In this document: piece after piece, positions 1-10,200 of the stretch
How positions within the stretch are numbered: position 1 is the first letter of the stretch
Layout of the letters: the number at the start of each line of letters is the position of its first letter
Position numbers and translations under genes: made by a program
Assembly (NCBI GenBank): GCA_902465605.1
Contig: CABQNT010000008.1
Span: 1 to 64,000 of the forward strand
DNA: 64,000 nucleotides
Origin: Prevotella sp902465605
Lineage (GTDB): Bacteria > Bacteroidota > Bacteroidia > Bacteroidales > Bacteroidaceae
Direction: 5' to 3'
Notes under the pieces: generated by a model
Databases searched by the model: none
What the model was told of the DNA's origin: nothing
The model's input: only the letters and a program-made list of their open reading frames with translations

Positions 1-2
1 TG

Positions 3-836
3 AGCGGTTCTGATCAAACAGAATGGGCTTTTGTTGAGCAAGACGAGTTGGTTGATTTGCAAAAAACCGAAGGCCTGAATCCGTATTTTCAAACCCGCAG
101 AGAGATGAGCAGGAACATTCGGTTGGGTTTGGGCGAAGCCTACTTCAAGCGAAAGTTAGGTCACGTCTATTTTTATGGGGCTGGCTGTAATGGCGAGGAT
201 CGAAAGAAAATGGTGGGGCAGTCCTTGGTTGCACAGTTTAAGACACCGGTAACGGTGGAGAGCGACTTGCTGGGTGCCACCCGTTCCATGTGCATGGATT
301 CGGCGGGTATCGTGTGTATTTTAGGTACGGGGTCCAACTCGTGCTTCTATGATGGTGCTCAAATCGTTAAGAACGTGCGTGCCGGTGGTTATATCTTAGG
401 TGATGAAGGCAGCGCATCGTCTATTGGACGCGCTTTTCTTTCGGATGTATTGAAAGAGTTGGCACCTGCTGACCTGATCTCATCTTTTTATTTTCAGCAT
501 CAAACGACAGCCCATGAAGTGATGCGCACTGTTTATGATAAGCCACTTCCACATTATTATTTATCCTCGATAGCAACCTTTTTGACCGATTACCAACACA
601 CGGAATATGTGCGAGATTTGGTGACTGATAATTTTAAACTTTTCTTAACGCGCAATTTGTTCCAGTATGCGTACCATCAATATCCCGTGTATTTTACAGG
701 AAAAACGGCTGTGGCCTTTGCGCCCTTGTTGCGAGCAGTTTGTCGTGAGGCAGGTTTTGAGCCTGAAATGGTTAGCGATCACGTGGTTGAGGGACTGATG
801 AAATATCATGCCACGCATCTCTTTCCCGACCAGTGA
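3..836 (+). CDS. BadF/BadG/BcrA/BcrD-family sugar kinase (N-acetylglucosamine kinase-like), 5' end outside window
   Basis: The reading frame is open from base 3, so the true start lies before the window; a TTG at 48 is not a credible start. The visible N-terminus (SGSDQTEW) matches the second half of the phosphate-1 loop of the ASKHA kinase fold, normally DSGSTKTDW. Further on are a DLLGA segment and ILGTGSNSC (about residue 100), followed by GGYILGDEGSASSIGR, the glycine-rich adenosine-site region typical of N-acetylglucosamine kinase-like BadF proteins. About 277 codons are visible, near full family length. Such kinases phosphorylate amino sugars in the cytoplasm, but the substrate is inferred from family resemblance only. 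No partner gene is visible, and downstream DNA is non-coding for 700 bp. Confidence 0.8.
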   Translation, partial: SGSDQTEWAFVEQDELVDLQKTEGLNPYFQTRREMSRNIRLGLGEAYFKRKLGHVYFYGAGCNGEDRKKMVGQSLVAQFKTPVTVESDLLGATRSMCMDSAGIVCILGTGSNSCFYDGAQIVKNVRAGGYILGDEGSASSIGRAFLSDVLKELAPADLISSFYFQHQTTAHEVMRTVYDKPLPHYYLSSIATFLTDYQHTEYVRDLVTDNFKLFLTRNLFQYAYHQYPVYFTGKTAVAFAPLLRAVCREAGFEPEMVSDHVVEGLMKYHATHLFPDQ

Positions 837-1393
837 ACTTGATGCATCATGTCGCTTGTACCATCTATTTGATAACGAAGAAAAGTCACATCTAATGTTC
901 CCGTGTTGACATTTTTCTTGACAAACATCCCTTCATGTTTCGCGTATTGGTCAGCAAGGCTCCGTATCTTCCAAATAATGAAAATATAGAGCAAAAACGT
1001 TCTCTTCTGATAGACAGGTAGTTGCGGGTTTTGTGCGTTTCTTCGGCACCTCATGTTCCTTTGATTTCACGTTTAAAGCATGCTTTTAGCTGCCCTAACA
1101 GCATGCTATAAGGCTCTTAACCCATGTGTTTTTCCTGGCAAAAGCATGTTGATAACCACCTTTACTCCATGCTATTGCTCAAATGGGCCATTTACATTGC
1201 ATTCGTAGGGAATGATTGTTGCATGTTTACCTATTGTTTCTTTCTATTTCATCGATTTGTAAGTTCACTGTTTTTGTCATTTATATTGACAAGTCAACAT
1301 TTGCTCATGAAGAATTAGGCGTATTATCTTGCCCTTTTAGTACGATATTAAACGTTATTTATAAGTTAGAAACATAAATTAATCTAAATAAAG
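837..1393. other. Intergenic region without a supported gene
   Basis: About 560 bases separate the kinase from the susC promoter. The ORFs here (806-1054 minus, 1124-1318 plus) have no recognisable domain and low-complexity composition, so I do not call them. The octamer AGCATGCT occurs twice within about 35 bases near 1078-1110 and could form a small hairpin. No RNA gene or mobile element is recognised. Confidence 0.5.
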
Positions 1394-1424
1394 TTTGTAT
1401 TTTAAAGATATATCACTATATTTG
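1394..1424 (+). promoter_or_regulatory. Bacteroidetes-type promoter of the first susC
   Basis: A -33 box TTTG (1394-1397) is followed after 19 bases by the -7 box TATATTTG (1417-1424), an excellent match to the Bacteroidetes primary sigma consensus TTTG-N19-21-TAnnTTTG. It implies a leader of roughly 115 nt before the ATG at 1548. The second susC promoter aligns with this one. Confidence 0.8.
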
Positions 1425-1511
1425 TCCCGCAGAAGTAATTACTATGATTAGATGAGCCAGATTAACCTCTCTACCACTTCTAAGCTAGAGCCTTTTTTGC
1501 GAACAATATTC

Positions 1512-1756
1512 AAGTAGAAATATATTATTAACTTAAATTTTGGGTCTATGAAAACAAAAAATTATCTATGTGCGATACTTACGGTCGCAGGTAGTGCTTT
1601 TGCGTCCCAACCGATGTTGGCATCAGCGAGTGATTTGAACTTGCCTGGTGTGATGATGCAACAGCAAGCCGTTCGTGGTGTTGTAACCGATGCCCATGGT
1701 GAGCCGATTGTAGGTGCCACGATTGTTGTGGTTGGTAAAACCACAGGTGCCATTAC
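1512..1756 (+). repeat. 245-bp perfect direct repeat, copy 1 (leader and 5' coding region of susC)
   Basis: Bases 1512-1756 are identical to 6984-7228 at a constant offset of 5472. The tract covers the last 36 bases of the leader, the start codon, the signal peptide and the first half of the regulatory-like domain. Outside it the two copies remain similar but diverge: promoter and leader upstream, and codons up to about 1963 downstream. Confidence 0.95.
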
Positions 1757-4700
1757 AGACACAAACGGTCGTTTTACACTTTCTGTAGATGCTGGTACTC
1801 AACTTAAAATTTCTTACGTTGGGTACAAAACGATAACGCTTCGCGCAAAAGACAACATGCGGGTATCACTTGAGGAAGATGCTGGACAGCTCTCTGAAGT
1901 AGTGGTTGTAGGTTATGGCACGCAGAAGAAAGCCAACCTGACGGGTGCCGTCTCAACGGTTGACTTGAGCAAAACCATGGCAGGTCGTCCTCAGCAAGAT
2001 GTGACGAAAGCCCTGCAAGGTGCAGTGCCAGGACTTACTATTACCTCATCGAGTGGTAGTATTAACGAACAGGCATCTATGCGTATTAGAGGTGTAGGTA
2101 CCTTGAGTAACAAGGCAGTGAGCAATCCGCTGATAGTCGTAGATGGCGTGCCTATGGATGACATCTCGTTCCTAAATACACAGGACATTGAGAGCATTTC
2201 TGTGTTGAAAGATGCTGCATCCACTTCTATCTACGGAACACGTGCTGCTTTCGGTGTTATCTTGATTCAAACTAAGGGAACACGCCCCTCAGAACGTACG
2301 ACGGTGACGTATAACAACAACTTTTCTTGGGATCAAGCAACCTATTTGCCAGACTATCCCGATGTGCCGACGCAGCTTAAAATGGCTTTGGAAGGCAAAG
2401 CCAACGCTGGTCAGTACGAAGTAGAATTGTTTGGTATGTACTTCGACAAACTTCTGCCTTACGCTGAAAAATGGAAAGCACAGAATGGTGGCAAGATAGG
2501 TTATGGCGAGATGAGAAAATATGTCAGTGACGATAATGTGGGTGATTATGTTATGAAAGGTGCTACACCTTATTATTATGCAGACTGGGATATCAATAAA
2601 ATCTTTTTTAACAATGCTGCTCCCTCACAGAGTCATATACTCTCAGTACAAGGCTCGTCTGGTAAAACCAATTATTATTTGTCATTAGGGTACGATGAAA
2701 AACAGGGATTGATGAAAATACATCCTGACAAGTTAAACAAATACAACGCATCGGCTAATATTACGAGTAATGTCAGTGATTGGTTACAAATAGGTGCACG
2801 CATCAACTTTACACGAAAGATGTACAAGCGTCCTGATACATGGGGAAGTACTTATCAATATTTGTGGCGTTGGGGTTCTTTCTTTATCCCTTCAGGAACA
2901 ATAGATGGAATGGATCAGCGTGTGATTGCCATGCAGAAGCAAGCATCAGACCGTCGAACAACGGTTGACTTAACCCGCTTGAATACTTTTGCAAGAGCCA
3001 ATTTAACCAAAGAATTGACTCTGAATGCTGATTTCACCTATATGATACAGAACATGAATAGTGGCTCTGAAGACTTCTCGGTATACGGCATTAACTGGGG
3101 TGGGGTGAAGCAAAGATATATTGTAACCCCAAGTCAAACTACCGTCTGGCGTGACAACTCAAAGAGCAATACTTGGACTCTCAATGCTTATATGGACTAT
3201 GATAAGAGTTGGGGAGACCATCACTTCAAAGCGATGGCTGGTGTGAATGCCGAAAAGACCGACTATATTTACCTGTATGGAAAGCGTAGTGGTTTGTTCG
3301 ATGAGCAAATGCCTGAATTAAATTTGGCTTCACAAGAAGGACAAGACATTAAATGGGAGCACTCAGCAAGGGCATCGGCAGGTTATTTTGGGCGATTGAA
3401 CTACGATTATAAGGGCATCTATCTCTTAGAACTGAATGGTCGTTATGACGGTTCTTCACGTTTCCCCCACAATGCTCATTGGGCTTTCTTCCCATCGGCT
3501 TCGGCTGGTTATCGCTTCTCTGAAGAGGCTTATTTTGAGCCTTTGAAGAAAGTAGTAAGCAATGGTAAGTTGCGTGCGTCGTTTGGTGAAATTGGTAATG
3601 AAGCCATTGGTAATTATATGTTCGAAGAACTCATCAATCAAAGGAGTTCAGATAAAGTGTATTGGGTAGAGAACAACGCTGCTAATGCCAATAAGTTGAC
3701 CATGTACGACATGCCAAAATTAGTTGCTAATTCTTTGACATGGGAGCGCATTCGCACTATTGACTTAGGTTTGGATTTAGGCTTCTTCAATAACGAATTG
3801 ATGATGGGCTTTGACTGGTTCCAACGTGAAAATCGCGATATGCTGGCTCCTTCGCAAGTACTTCCTAATGTATTAGGCGCCGCTGCACCTTATCAAAATG
3901 CAGGAACGCTGCGCACACGTGGTTGGGAATTTAATATCAACTGGAACCACACCTTCGGAGAGGTGAATGTATATGCTAACTTTAACTTAAGTGATTCCAA
4001 GACTACGGTACAAGAGTGGCGCAATGATGCGAAGCTGTTGAATACCAATTACTCGGGTAAGGTTTATGGTGATATTTGGGGATTCGAGACGGATAGATAT
4101 TTTGAAGAATCAGATTTCACGGGTCGTAACGCAGATGGTACATGGAACTATGCACAAGGCATCGCTTCACAAAAAGGTTTGGAGCAGGGGTCTTTCCATT
4201 ATGGTCCTGGCGATATCAAATATAAAGACTTAGACGGTAGCGGTGTTATCGATGGTGGTAAAGGCACTGCCGATGATCATGGCGACTTGAAAGTAATAGG
4301 AAATATCTTGCCTCGTTACGAATATAGCTTCCATTTAGGTGGTAATTGGAATGGATTCGATTTGGATTTGTTCTTCCAAGGTGTTGGCAAGCGTGATGCT
4401 TGGACCATCTCCTCACTTAACTTCCCGTTGATGCGTGGTGCGGACTTGGCATCTTATGCACATCAGGATAGTTATAACAAGGTGCTTTATTCGGATGATT
4501 GGAAAACGATAAAGGGTTATGAGATTAACCAAGGCAATCGTTACCCGCGTTTGTTCCCAGGAAATGATGGAGGCGGTACGGTATCAGGTATTAACAACGG
4601 AGCGAATAACTATTATCCACAGTCACGCTATCTGACAGATATGTCGTATCTGCGATTGAAGAATATTACGCTTGGATATACACTCCCTACAACCCTAACA

Positions 4701-4886
4701 CAGAAGGTGTATATTCAGAGAGCACGTATTTACTTCAGTGGTAATAACTTATTCTTGTTACACAAAGGACACGATTTGCCTGTAGACCCAGAAGTGAACA
4801 CGGGTGATGGTGAGAAGTACGGTGGCTGGGGACGTACAGCGCCCATTACACGTACGTTCTCTTTCGGTGTTCAAGTAACCTTATAA
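1548..4886 (+). CDS. SusC/RagA-family TonB-linked outer-membrane transporter (first copy)
   Basis: The 1112-residue protein has a signal peptide (about 1-27), a carboxypeptidase-D regulatory-like beta-sandwich (about 42-108, starting VRGVVTDAHGEP), a TonB-box-like LSEVVVVGYG (115-124), a plug domain with the SusC signature PLIVVDGVP and IESISVLKDAAS, and a long beta-barrel. A GDIKYKDLDGSGVID loop, common in SusC barrels, is near residue 890. SusC proteins import glycans or peptides across the outer membrane with a SusD lid, using TonB energy. susD follows after 24 bases. No glycosidase or regulator lies in the unit, so the substrate cannot be named. The first ~140 residues are nearly identical to the second SusC, while the plug and barrel are clearly different. 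Confidence 0.95.
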   Translation: MKTKNYLCAILTVAGSAFASQPMLASASDLNLPGVMMQQQAVRGVVTDAHGEPIVGATIVVVGKTTGAITDTNGRFTLSVDAGTQLKISYVGYKTITLRAKDNMRVSLEEDAGQLSEVVVVGYGTQKKANLTGAVSTVDLSKTMAGRPQQDVTKALQGAVPGLTITSSSGSINEQASMRIRGVGTLSNKAVSNPLIVVDGVPMDDISFLNTQDIESISVLKDAASTSIYGTRAAFGVILIQTKGTRPSERTTVTYNNNFSWDQATYLPDYPDVPTQLKMALEGKANAGQYEVELFGMYFDKLLPYAEKWKAQNGGKIGYGEMRKYVSDDNVGDYVMKGATPYYYADWDINKIFFNNAAPSQSHILSVQGSSGKTNYYLSLGYDEKQGLMKIHPDKLNKYNASANITSNVSDWLQIGARINFTRKMYKRPDTWGSTYQYLWRWGSFFIPSGTIDGMDQRVIAMQKQASDRRTTVDLTRLNTFARANLTKELTLNADFTYMIQNMNSGSEDFSVYGINWGGVKQRYIVTPSQTTVWRDNSKSNTWTLNAYMDYDKSWGDHHFKAMAGVNAEKTDYIYLYGKRSGLFDEQMPELNLASQEGQDIKWEHSARASAGYFGRLNYDYKGIYLLELNGRYDGSSRFPHNAHWAFFPSASAGYRFSEEAYFEPLKKVVSNGKLRASFGEIGNEAIGNYMFEELINQRSSDKVYWVENNAANANKLTMYDMPKLVANSLTWERIRTIDLGLDLGFFNNELMMGFDWFQRENRDMLAPSQVLPNVLGAAAPYQNAGTLRTRGWEFNINWNHTFGEVNVYANFNLSDSKTTVQEWRNDAKLLNTNYSGKVYGDIWGFETDRYFEESDFTGRNADGTWNYAQGIASQKGLEQGSFHYGPGDIKYKDLDGSGVIDGGKGTADDHGDLKVIGNILPRYEYSFHLGGNWNGFDLDLFFQGVGKRDAWTISSLNFPLMRGADLASYAHQDSYNKVLYSDDWKTIKGYEINQGNRYPRLFPGNDGGGTVSGINNGANNYYPQSRYLTDMSYLRLKNITLGYTLPTTLTQKVYIQRARIYFSGNNLFLLHKGHDLPVDPEVNTGDGEKYGGWGRTAPITRTFSFGVQVTL

Positions 4887-4910
4887 TTTAATTCCTAAAA
4901 ATTAGCAATC

Positions 4911-6605
4911 ATGAAAAAGAGCATTATTTTAGGTATTGGTTTGATAGCGGCGATGTCGAGTTGCAACGACTTCTTAGACATCAGCCCGTACGACACCTTT
5001 ACCAATACCCCAACATACTGGAGTAATTCCAGCAACTTAGACAACCAGTGTAATCACTTCCTGAATAACTATGTAGGTTATGGCAATGCTGGCGGTGGTG
5101 GATGGTTCTATTTTAAGACCTTAAGTGATGACCAAGTGAGCTATCAAGATAACTTGTGGTCATACACCAACGTGGTTTCTGCCTCAAGTAACTGGTCAAA
5201 TCCATTAACAGAAATACGACGCGCCAGCTATATTATCCAGGGTTTGAAATCCTCTACGTTGTCAGAAACGGTGAAGGCAAGTTATGAAGGCATCGCCCGC
5301 TTGAATCGTGCCTGGCAGTATTACCAGTTCGTGAGAGAATATGGAGACGTGCCATGGGTTGGTCATGTGGTGTCTACTGACGATAATGACGTGCTGTATG
5401 GCCCGAGAGTAGATCGCGATATTGTCATGGATAGCGTGTTAAACGATTTAGATTTTGCAGCCAAACACATTCAGGGAAGCAACAAACAACGTTTTACAGC
5501 CGATATGGCATTGGCTATGAAAGCAGATGTTACTTTGTTTGAAGGAACCTATTGTAAATACCGTACTGCTGATGAAAATGCTGGCAAAGGTCCTGATGTG
5601 GCACGTGCACAGAAGTATTTGAATGAGTGTGTGTCGGCATGCGAGGCATTGATGAAGAAGGGATACAAGCTCAATGATTCTTATCAGAGTATCTATAATT
5701 CGATAGATTTGAGTAAAAATCCTGAAATCATCTTTTACAAACCTTATTCTCAGAACGTTTTAATGCACTCAACAGTCGATTATACTTTGAATACCAGTGG
5801 TACACATGGCATGACGAAGGATGCTTTTGATGCTTATTTGTTCTTGGATGGAAAGCCAAAGGCAACCACGACATTGAACAATACCGATGCAGTACAGGCA
5901 GATGCGAATGGTGTATTTAACATCAATTCTTTGCTCGCCGTACGCGATAAGCGTCTGGCTGTAACTATAGATACGGTTTTGGTGTTTAAGGGAAAGCCTT
6001 ATTCGCGTGCTGGTTCGAATGAATTTACTTCGACCACAGGGTATGGTGTAGCCAAATATGATAACCCTAAGGAAATGACTACCACTGATCGAAACAACAT
6101 TGGTAAGCAATATACCGATTGTCCTATCTATTGGTTGTCAGTGATTTACTTGAATTATGCGGAAGCAAAAGCAGAGTTAGGCAATCTAACCCAAGCAGAT
6201 TTGGATAAGAGTGTGAACCTTTTACAGAAGCGTGCAGGCTTGCCAAATATGACAACAACGCCAGAGGCTGACCCCGCTAACAACATGAATGTTAGCAACT
6301 TGTTGTGGGAAATCCGACGAGTACGCCGTTGCGAGTTGATGTTCGATAACTGGTATCGCTACTGGGACTTGATACGTTGGCACCAACTTGATTTGTTAGA
6401 TTCACAAAAGCATCCCAATATCTATCTTGGCGCTAACTTAAAGTATTTGAAGAATCCTGAAGTTGATGTGAATGCCGATGGATATATGATTGGTTCGAAT
6501 ACCTTGAAGCAGATTCGTACCTTTGACAAAAAGCATTATTTCTATCCTGTTCCGACAGGACAGATAACGCTTAACAAGGAATTAAAGCAAAATCCAGGTT
6601 GGTAA
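4911..6605 (+). CDS. SusD/RagB-family nutrient-binding outer-membrane lipoprotein (first pair)
   Basis: The 564-residue protein has a lipoprotein signal (MSSC, lipidated Cys18) followed by NDFLDISPYD, the typical SusD N-terminus. Regions matching the TPR-like SusD fold include YGDVPWV (about 145), the LLWEIRRVRRCELMFDNWYR segment (about 464-483) and the C-terminal YPVPTGQITLNKELKQNPGW ending shared by the family. SusD proteins cap the SusC barrel from outside and bind the ligand before import. The gene starts 24 bases after susC and is followed by a terminator at 6644-6690, so the unit is bicistronic. Its partner is the first SusC; the ligand is unknown. Confidence 0.95.
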   Translation: MKKSIILGIGLIAAMSSCNDFLDISPYDTFTNTPTYWSNSSNLDNQCNHFLNNYVGYGNAGGGGWFYFKTLSDDQVSYQDNLWSYTNVVSASSNWSNPLTEIRRASYIIQGLKSSTLSETVKASYEGIARLNRAWQYYQFVREYGDVPWVGHVVSTDDNDVLYGPRVDRDIVMDSVLNDLDFAAKHIQGSNKQRFTADMALAMKADVTLFEGTYCKYRTADENAGKGPDVARAQKYLNECVSACEALMKKGYKLNDSYQSIYNSIDLSKNPEIIFYKPYSQNVLMHSTVDYTLNTSGTHGMTKDAFDAYLFLDGKPKATTTLNNTDAVQADANGVFNINSLLAVRDKRLAVTIDTVLVFKGKPYSRAGSNEFTSTTGYGVAKYDNPKEMTTTDRNNIGKQYTDCPIYWLSVIYLNYAEAKAELGNLTQADLDKSVNLLQKRAGLPNMTTTPEADPANNMNVSNLLWEIRRVRRCELMFDNWYRYWDLIRWHQLDLLDSQKHPNIYLGANLKYLKNPEVDVNADGYMIGSNTLKQIRTFDKKHYFYPVPTGQITLNKELKQNPGW

Positions 6606-6643
6606 TTGGTGCTTGATTGTAACGAGTGTTACATCTCATAGGT

Positions 6644-6690
6644 AGAGCCACACAAGTTCTTGCGATAGAAAGAATTTGTGTGGCTCTTTA
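6644..6690 (+). terminator. Intrinsic terminator after the first susCD pair
   Basis: A 12-bp perfect stem, AGAGCCACACAA with TTGTGTGGCTCT, has a 20-nt loop and is followed by a short TTTA. It lies 38 bases after the susD stop, so transcription of the first pair probably ends here. Confidence 0.75.
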
Positions 6691-6734
6691 ACGTTGACTC
6701 CATTGTTGGATGCTTTCCATGTTTCTGCAAAGTT

Positions 6735-6791
6735 GGCGTAATGGACATTTGGTAGACTGAAATAGCCAGCCTACCAAATATCCATTACGCC
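6735..6791. repeat. Long intergenic inverted repeat (21-bp arms)
   Basis: Arms 6735-6755 and 6771-6791 are complementary at 20 of 21 positions, with one C/A mismatch and a 15-base loop. There is no T-tract on either side, so it is not a simple terminator. It stands between the terminator of susCD pair 1 and the promoter of pair 2, about 70 bases upstream of the -33 box. It could be an operator, a processing or cruciform site, or a remnant of an element. Confidence 0.85.
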
Positions 6792-6861
6792 TAAATTTGC
6801 CTCTCCAATGTGAGCTTAAACATTATTTATGAATTGGGAACGTAAATTAATTTAAATAAAA

Positions 6862-6893
6862 TTTGTATTTTTGATGTGATATCACTACATTTG
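6862..6893 (+). promoter_or_regulatory. Bacteroidetes-type promoter of the second susC
   Basis: TTTG (6862-6865), a 20-base spacer and TACATTTG (6886-6893) match the Bacteroidetes consensus. About 150 bases upstream of the perfect direct repeat, including this promoter, are recognisably homologous to the first susC promoter region but diverged. Confidence 0.8.
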
Positions 6894-6983
6894 CTGCGGA
6901 AGTAATTGCAATGATACAGGGTGAACCAGATACACCTCACAACCTATTTCTATGCGTTAACCCCTTACTGCGAATAATATTCA

Positions 6984-7228
6984 AAGTAGAAATATATTAT
7001 TAACTTAAATTTTGGGTCTATGAAAACAAAAAATTATCTATGTGCGATACTTACGGTCGCAGGTAGTGCTTTTGCGTCCCAACCGATGTTGGCATCAGCG
7101 AGTGATTTGAACTTGCCTGGTGTGATGATGCAACAGCAAGCCGTTCGTGGTGTTGTAACCGATGCCCATGGTGAGCCGATTGTAGGTGCCACGATTGTTG
7201 TGGTTGGTAAAACCACAGGTGCCATTAC
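6984..7228 (+). repeat. 245-bp perfect direct repeat, copy 2
   Basis: Second copy of the leader/5' coding module at 1512-1756, in the same orientation. Together the copies bracket the whole of susC1-susD1 plus the intergenic region, so recombination between them would delete or duplicate a 5472-bp block and leave an intact susC reading frame. Confidence 0.95.
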
Positions 7229-10200
7229 GGATGCAAATGGTCGTTTTACACTTTCAGTGGAGGCTGGTACTCAACTTAAAATTTCTTACGTTGGGTACAA
7301 AACGGTAACGCTCCGAGCAAGTGACAATATGCAAGTAAAGCTTGAGGAAGATGCTGGACAGCTTTCAGAAGTAGTTGTTGTCGGTTATGGTACGCAGAAG
7401 AAAGCCAACCTGACGGGTGCAGTGGCTAATGTTGATGTAAAAGAAGCCATTGCCAGCAGGCCAATTACAGATGTAGGCAAAGCTTTACAGGGAGTTACTC
7501 CAGGATTGACCATTACAAATAAGATAGGAGGCGTAGGAACGGAATCTACCATTAAACTACGTGGTTCGATAGGTTCTTTAAATGCTTCAAGCGGAACGTC
7601 TCCTTTAATTTTGGTTGATAATGTTGAAGTGCCCAGCTTGAATCTGGTCAATCCTGATGATATCGAAACCATATCTGTACTTAAGGATGCCTCATCTGCT
7701 TCTATTTATGGAACACGAGCTGCGTGGGGTGTTATCTTGATTACGACAAAACAAGGTGCTGCCAATGATAAAGTAAGAGTGTCTTATTCTAATAATTTTG
7801 CATGGAACACACCGACCGTCATGCCCAAATTGGCTTCAGCCTCTGATAATGCTGACTATATCTGGAGAATCATGCAGTCGGAAAAATTGACGCAGAAGTC
7901 CAATATTGGCTATACCATAGATCAATATGCCATCAAGAAAATCAAAGAATGGGAGCAGAAATACGGCGGTATGTCGCAAGATGCATTGGGAGAGATGCAG
8001 GAAGGCCGCGACTTTGAGATTGTTAATGGCAAAACGTATTTTTACCGTTCTTTCGATCCAGTGAAGGAATTTACCCACAAGTGGACACCACAACAAAATC
8101 ACAGCCTGTCGATAACTGGAGGGAACAAGAACACGCAATATAATATCAGTTTGAGCTGTTTAGGTCAAAAAGGCGTTATGAAATTCAACACTGACAAGTA
8201 TGACAGGTACACATTGCACAGTAATATTACTACGGCAATCACTAAATGGTGGAAAGTACGCACCAACATATTGCTGACTCGTTCTAAAAATGAGGAGCCT
8301 TACCGCTTTACATCCGGACAGTATGATGCTTGGTTCTATTTGTTGCGTTGGCCTCGTTGGTATCCTTACGCCGATTACAAAGGAAAGCCTTTCCGCTCGG
8401 CGGTAACAGATATCAAAAATGGTAATCGGGAAAGCGTCACGTCAACCTATGTCCGTGCCAACTTGGGGACGGAGTTGAATCCAATGAAAAACCTGTCTGT
8501 CAATTTTGATTATACATTTTCGTATGCTAATGATGCACAGAAGCGTAATGGAGGAACAGTTTATGCATACAACATGTTTGCAACCTCTCCTTTCAACAGC
8601 TTTGAACAAATTTACTCCAGCTATCATGATGCCGTAACACAAAACAGCATGTATACCACGCAACATATTTTCAAAGGATATGTAACTTACCAGTTCAACT
8701 TGTTAGATAAGCATAATTTTAAGTTGATGGGTGGTTTTGATGCAGAAAAACGTGAAAGTCTTGGACATCACTCTAAACGGCAGGGATTGATAAGTCAAGA
8801 CCTTCCTGAAATAGCACTTGCTTCAGGTGATCAGTATTCATTTGAAAGAGGTTCAAGCTATCATACCCATTTCGCAGCAGCAGGTTTCTTTGGGCGTATT
8901 AATTACGATTACATGCAAAGATATCTGTTCGAGCTGAATGCTCGTTATGATGGTTCGTCTCGTTTCCCCGTTGGAAAGAAGTTTGCTTTCTTCCCCTCTG
9001 CATCTGCAGGATGGCGTATGTCAGAAGAAAAATTCATGCATTGGGCATCGCCTGTGTTGTCTAATCTGAAATTGCGTGGATCGTGGGGTACCATAGGAAA
9101 TCAAGATGTGGCACCTTATTCGTTTATGTCTGTGATGGCGATGAACTATTCGGGCTGGGTAGTCGGAGGTAAAAATATGGCGTCGCTGAATACTCCTTCC
9201 GTTATATCTCCTACGTTAACATGGGAACGAGTTACAACGTTAGATTTCGGTGTTGATGCTGCATTTTTCGATAATGATTTGAAATTTACGTTTGATTGGT
9301 ATCGTCGTGTAACATCTGACATGCACACCGCGGGAGAAGCCTTACCTGCTACGTTTGGAGCGAAAGTACCAAAAGTTAATTACGGAGAACTTACGGGCAC
9401 AGGTTTTGAATTGGGCGCCAGTTATCAGCATTTATTCAAAAATGGCTTAGGTATTTCGTTGGGGGCAACATTGTCTCATGTAACGGAAGAGATTACTAAA
9501 TTTAACGCTCAAGACCGCAATATCTATGGCAATTACCAAGGTAAGAGGTTAGGCGAAATATGGGGCTATACATCCGATAGGTTGTTCCAAAAAGATGACT
9601 TTGACGAGAACGGTAAACTCAAAAAAGGTATCGCGACGCAAGCCCTGTTTGAAAGTGGAAACTTCAAATTTGAACCTGGAGATGTAAAATACAAAGATTT
9701 AGATAAAAACGGTAAGATAACATACGGAAAAAACACCGTAGAAGACCATGGAGATTTGTCTGTTATTGGTAATGAGCTTCCAAATTTTGAATACAGTTTC
9801 AACTTAGGAGCATCATATAAAGGACTTGATGTCAGTCTTTTCTTCCAAGGTGTAGGAAAACGCGACTATTGGCCAACCGGTGCTGTGGGTATTGCAGGAG
9901 GTGGCTCTGGATATATGGATGCTGCCTTTGATCATCAAATGGATTATTGGACGCCCGAACATACTGATGCGTTCTATCCACGCCCCGTTAACATGGCATG
10001 GACATCAAATGGTAAAAGCTATTTGCGGCAGACTCGATTCTTAGAAGATATGTCTTATCTACGCTGTAAAAACATTACGGTGGGATATACGTTACCGGCA
10101 AAATGGGTACAAAAGGCCTATTTCCAAAGCTTTAGAATATATTTCAGTGGCGAAAACTTGTTTGAGTTTGATAACATGAAATTGCCGTTAGACCCTGAGT

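Noticed and set aside
806..1054. 82-codon minus-strand ORF after the kinase gene
   Set aside because: No recognisable domain, and its 3' end overlaps the kinase; composition looks like random AT-rich translation.
1124..1318. 64-codon plus-strand ORF
   Set aside because: Hydrophobic low-complexity translation with no promoter or neighbour support.
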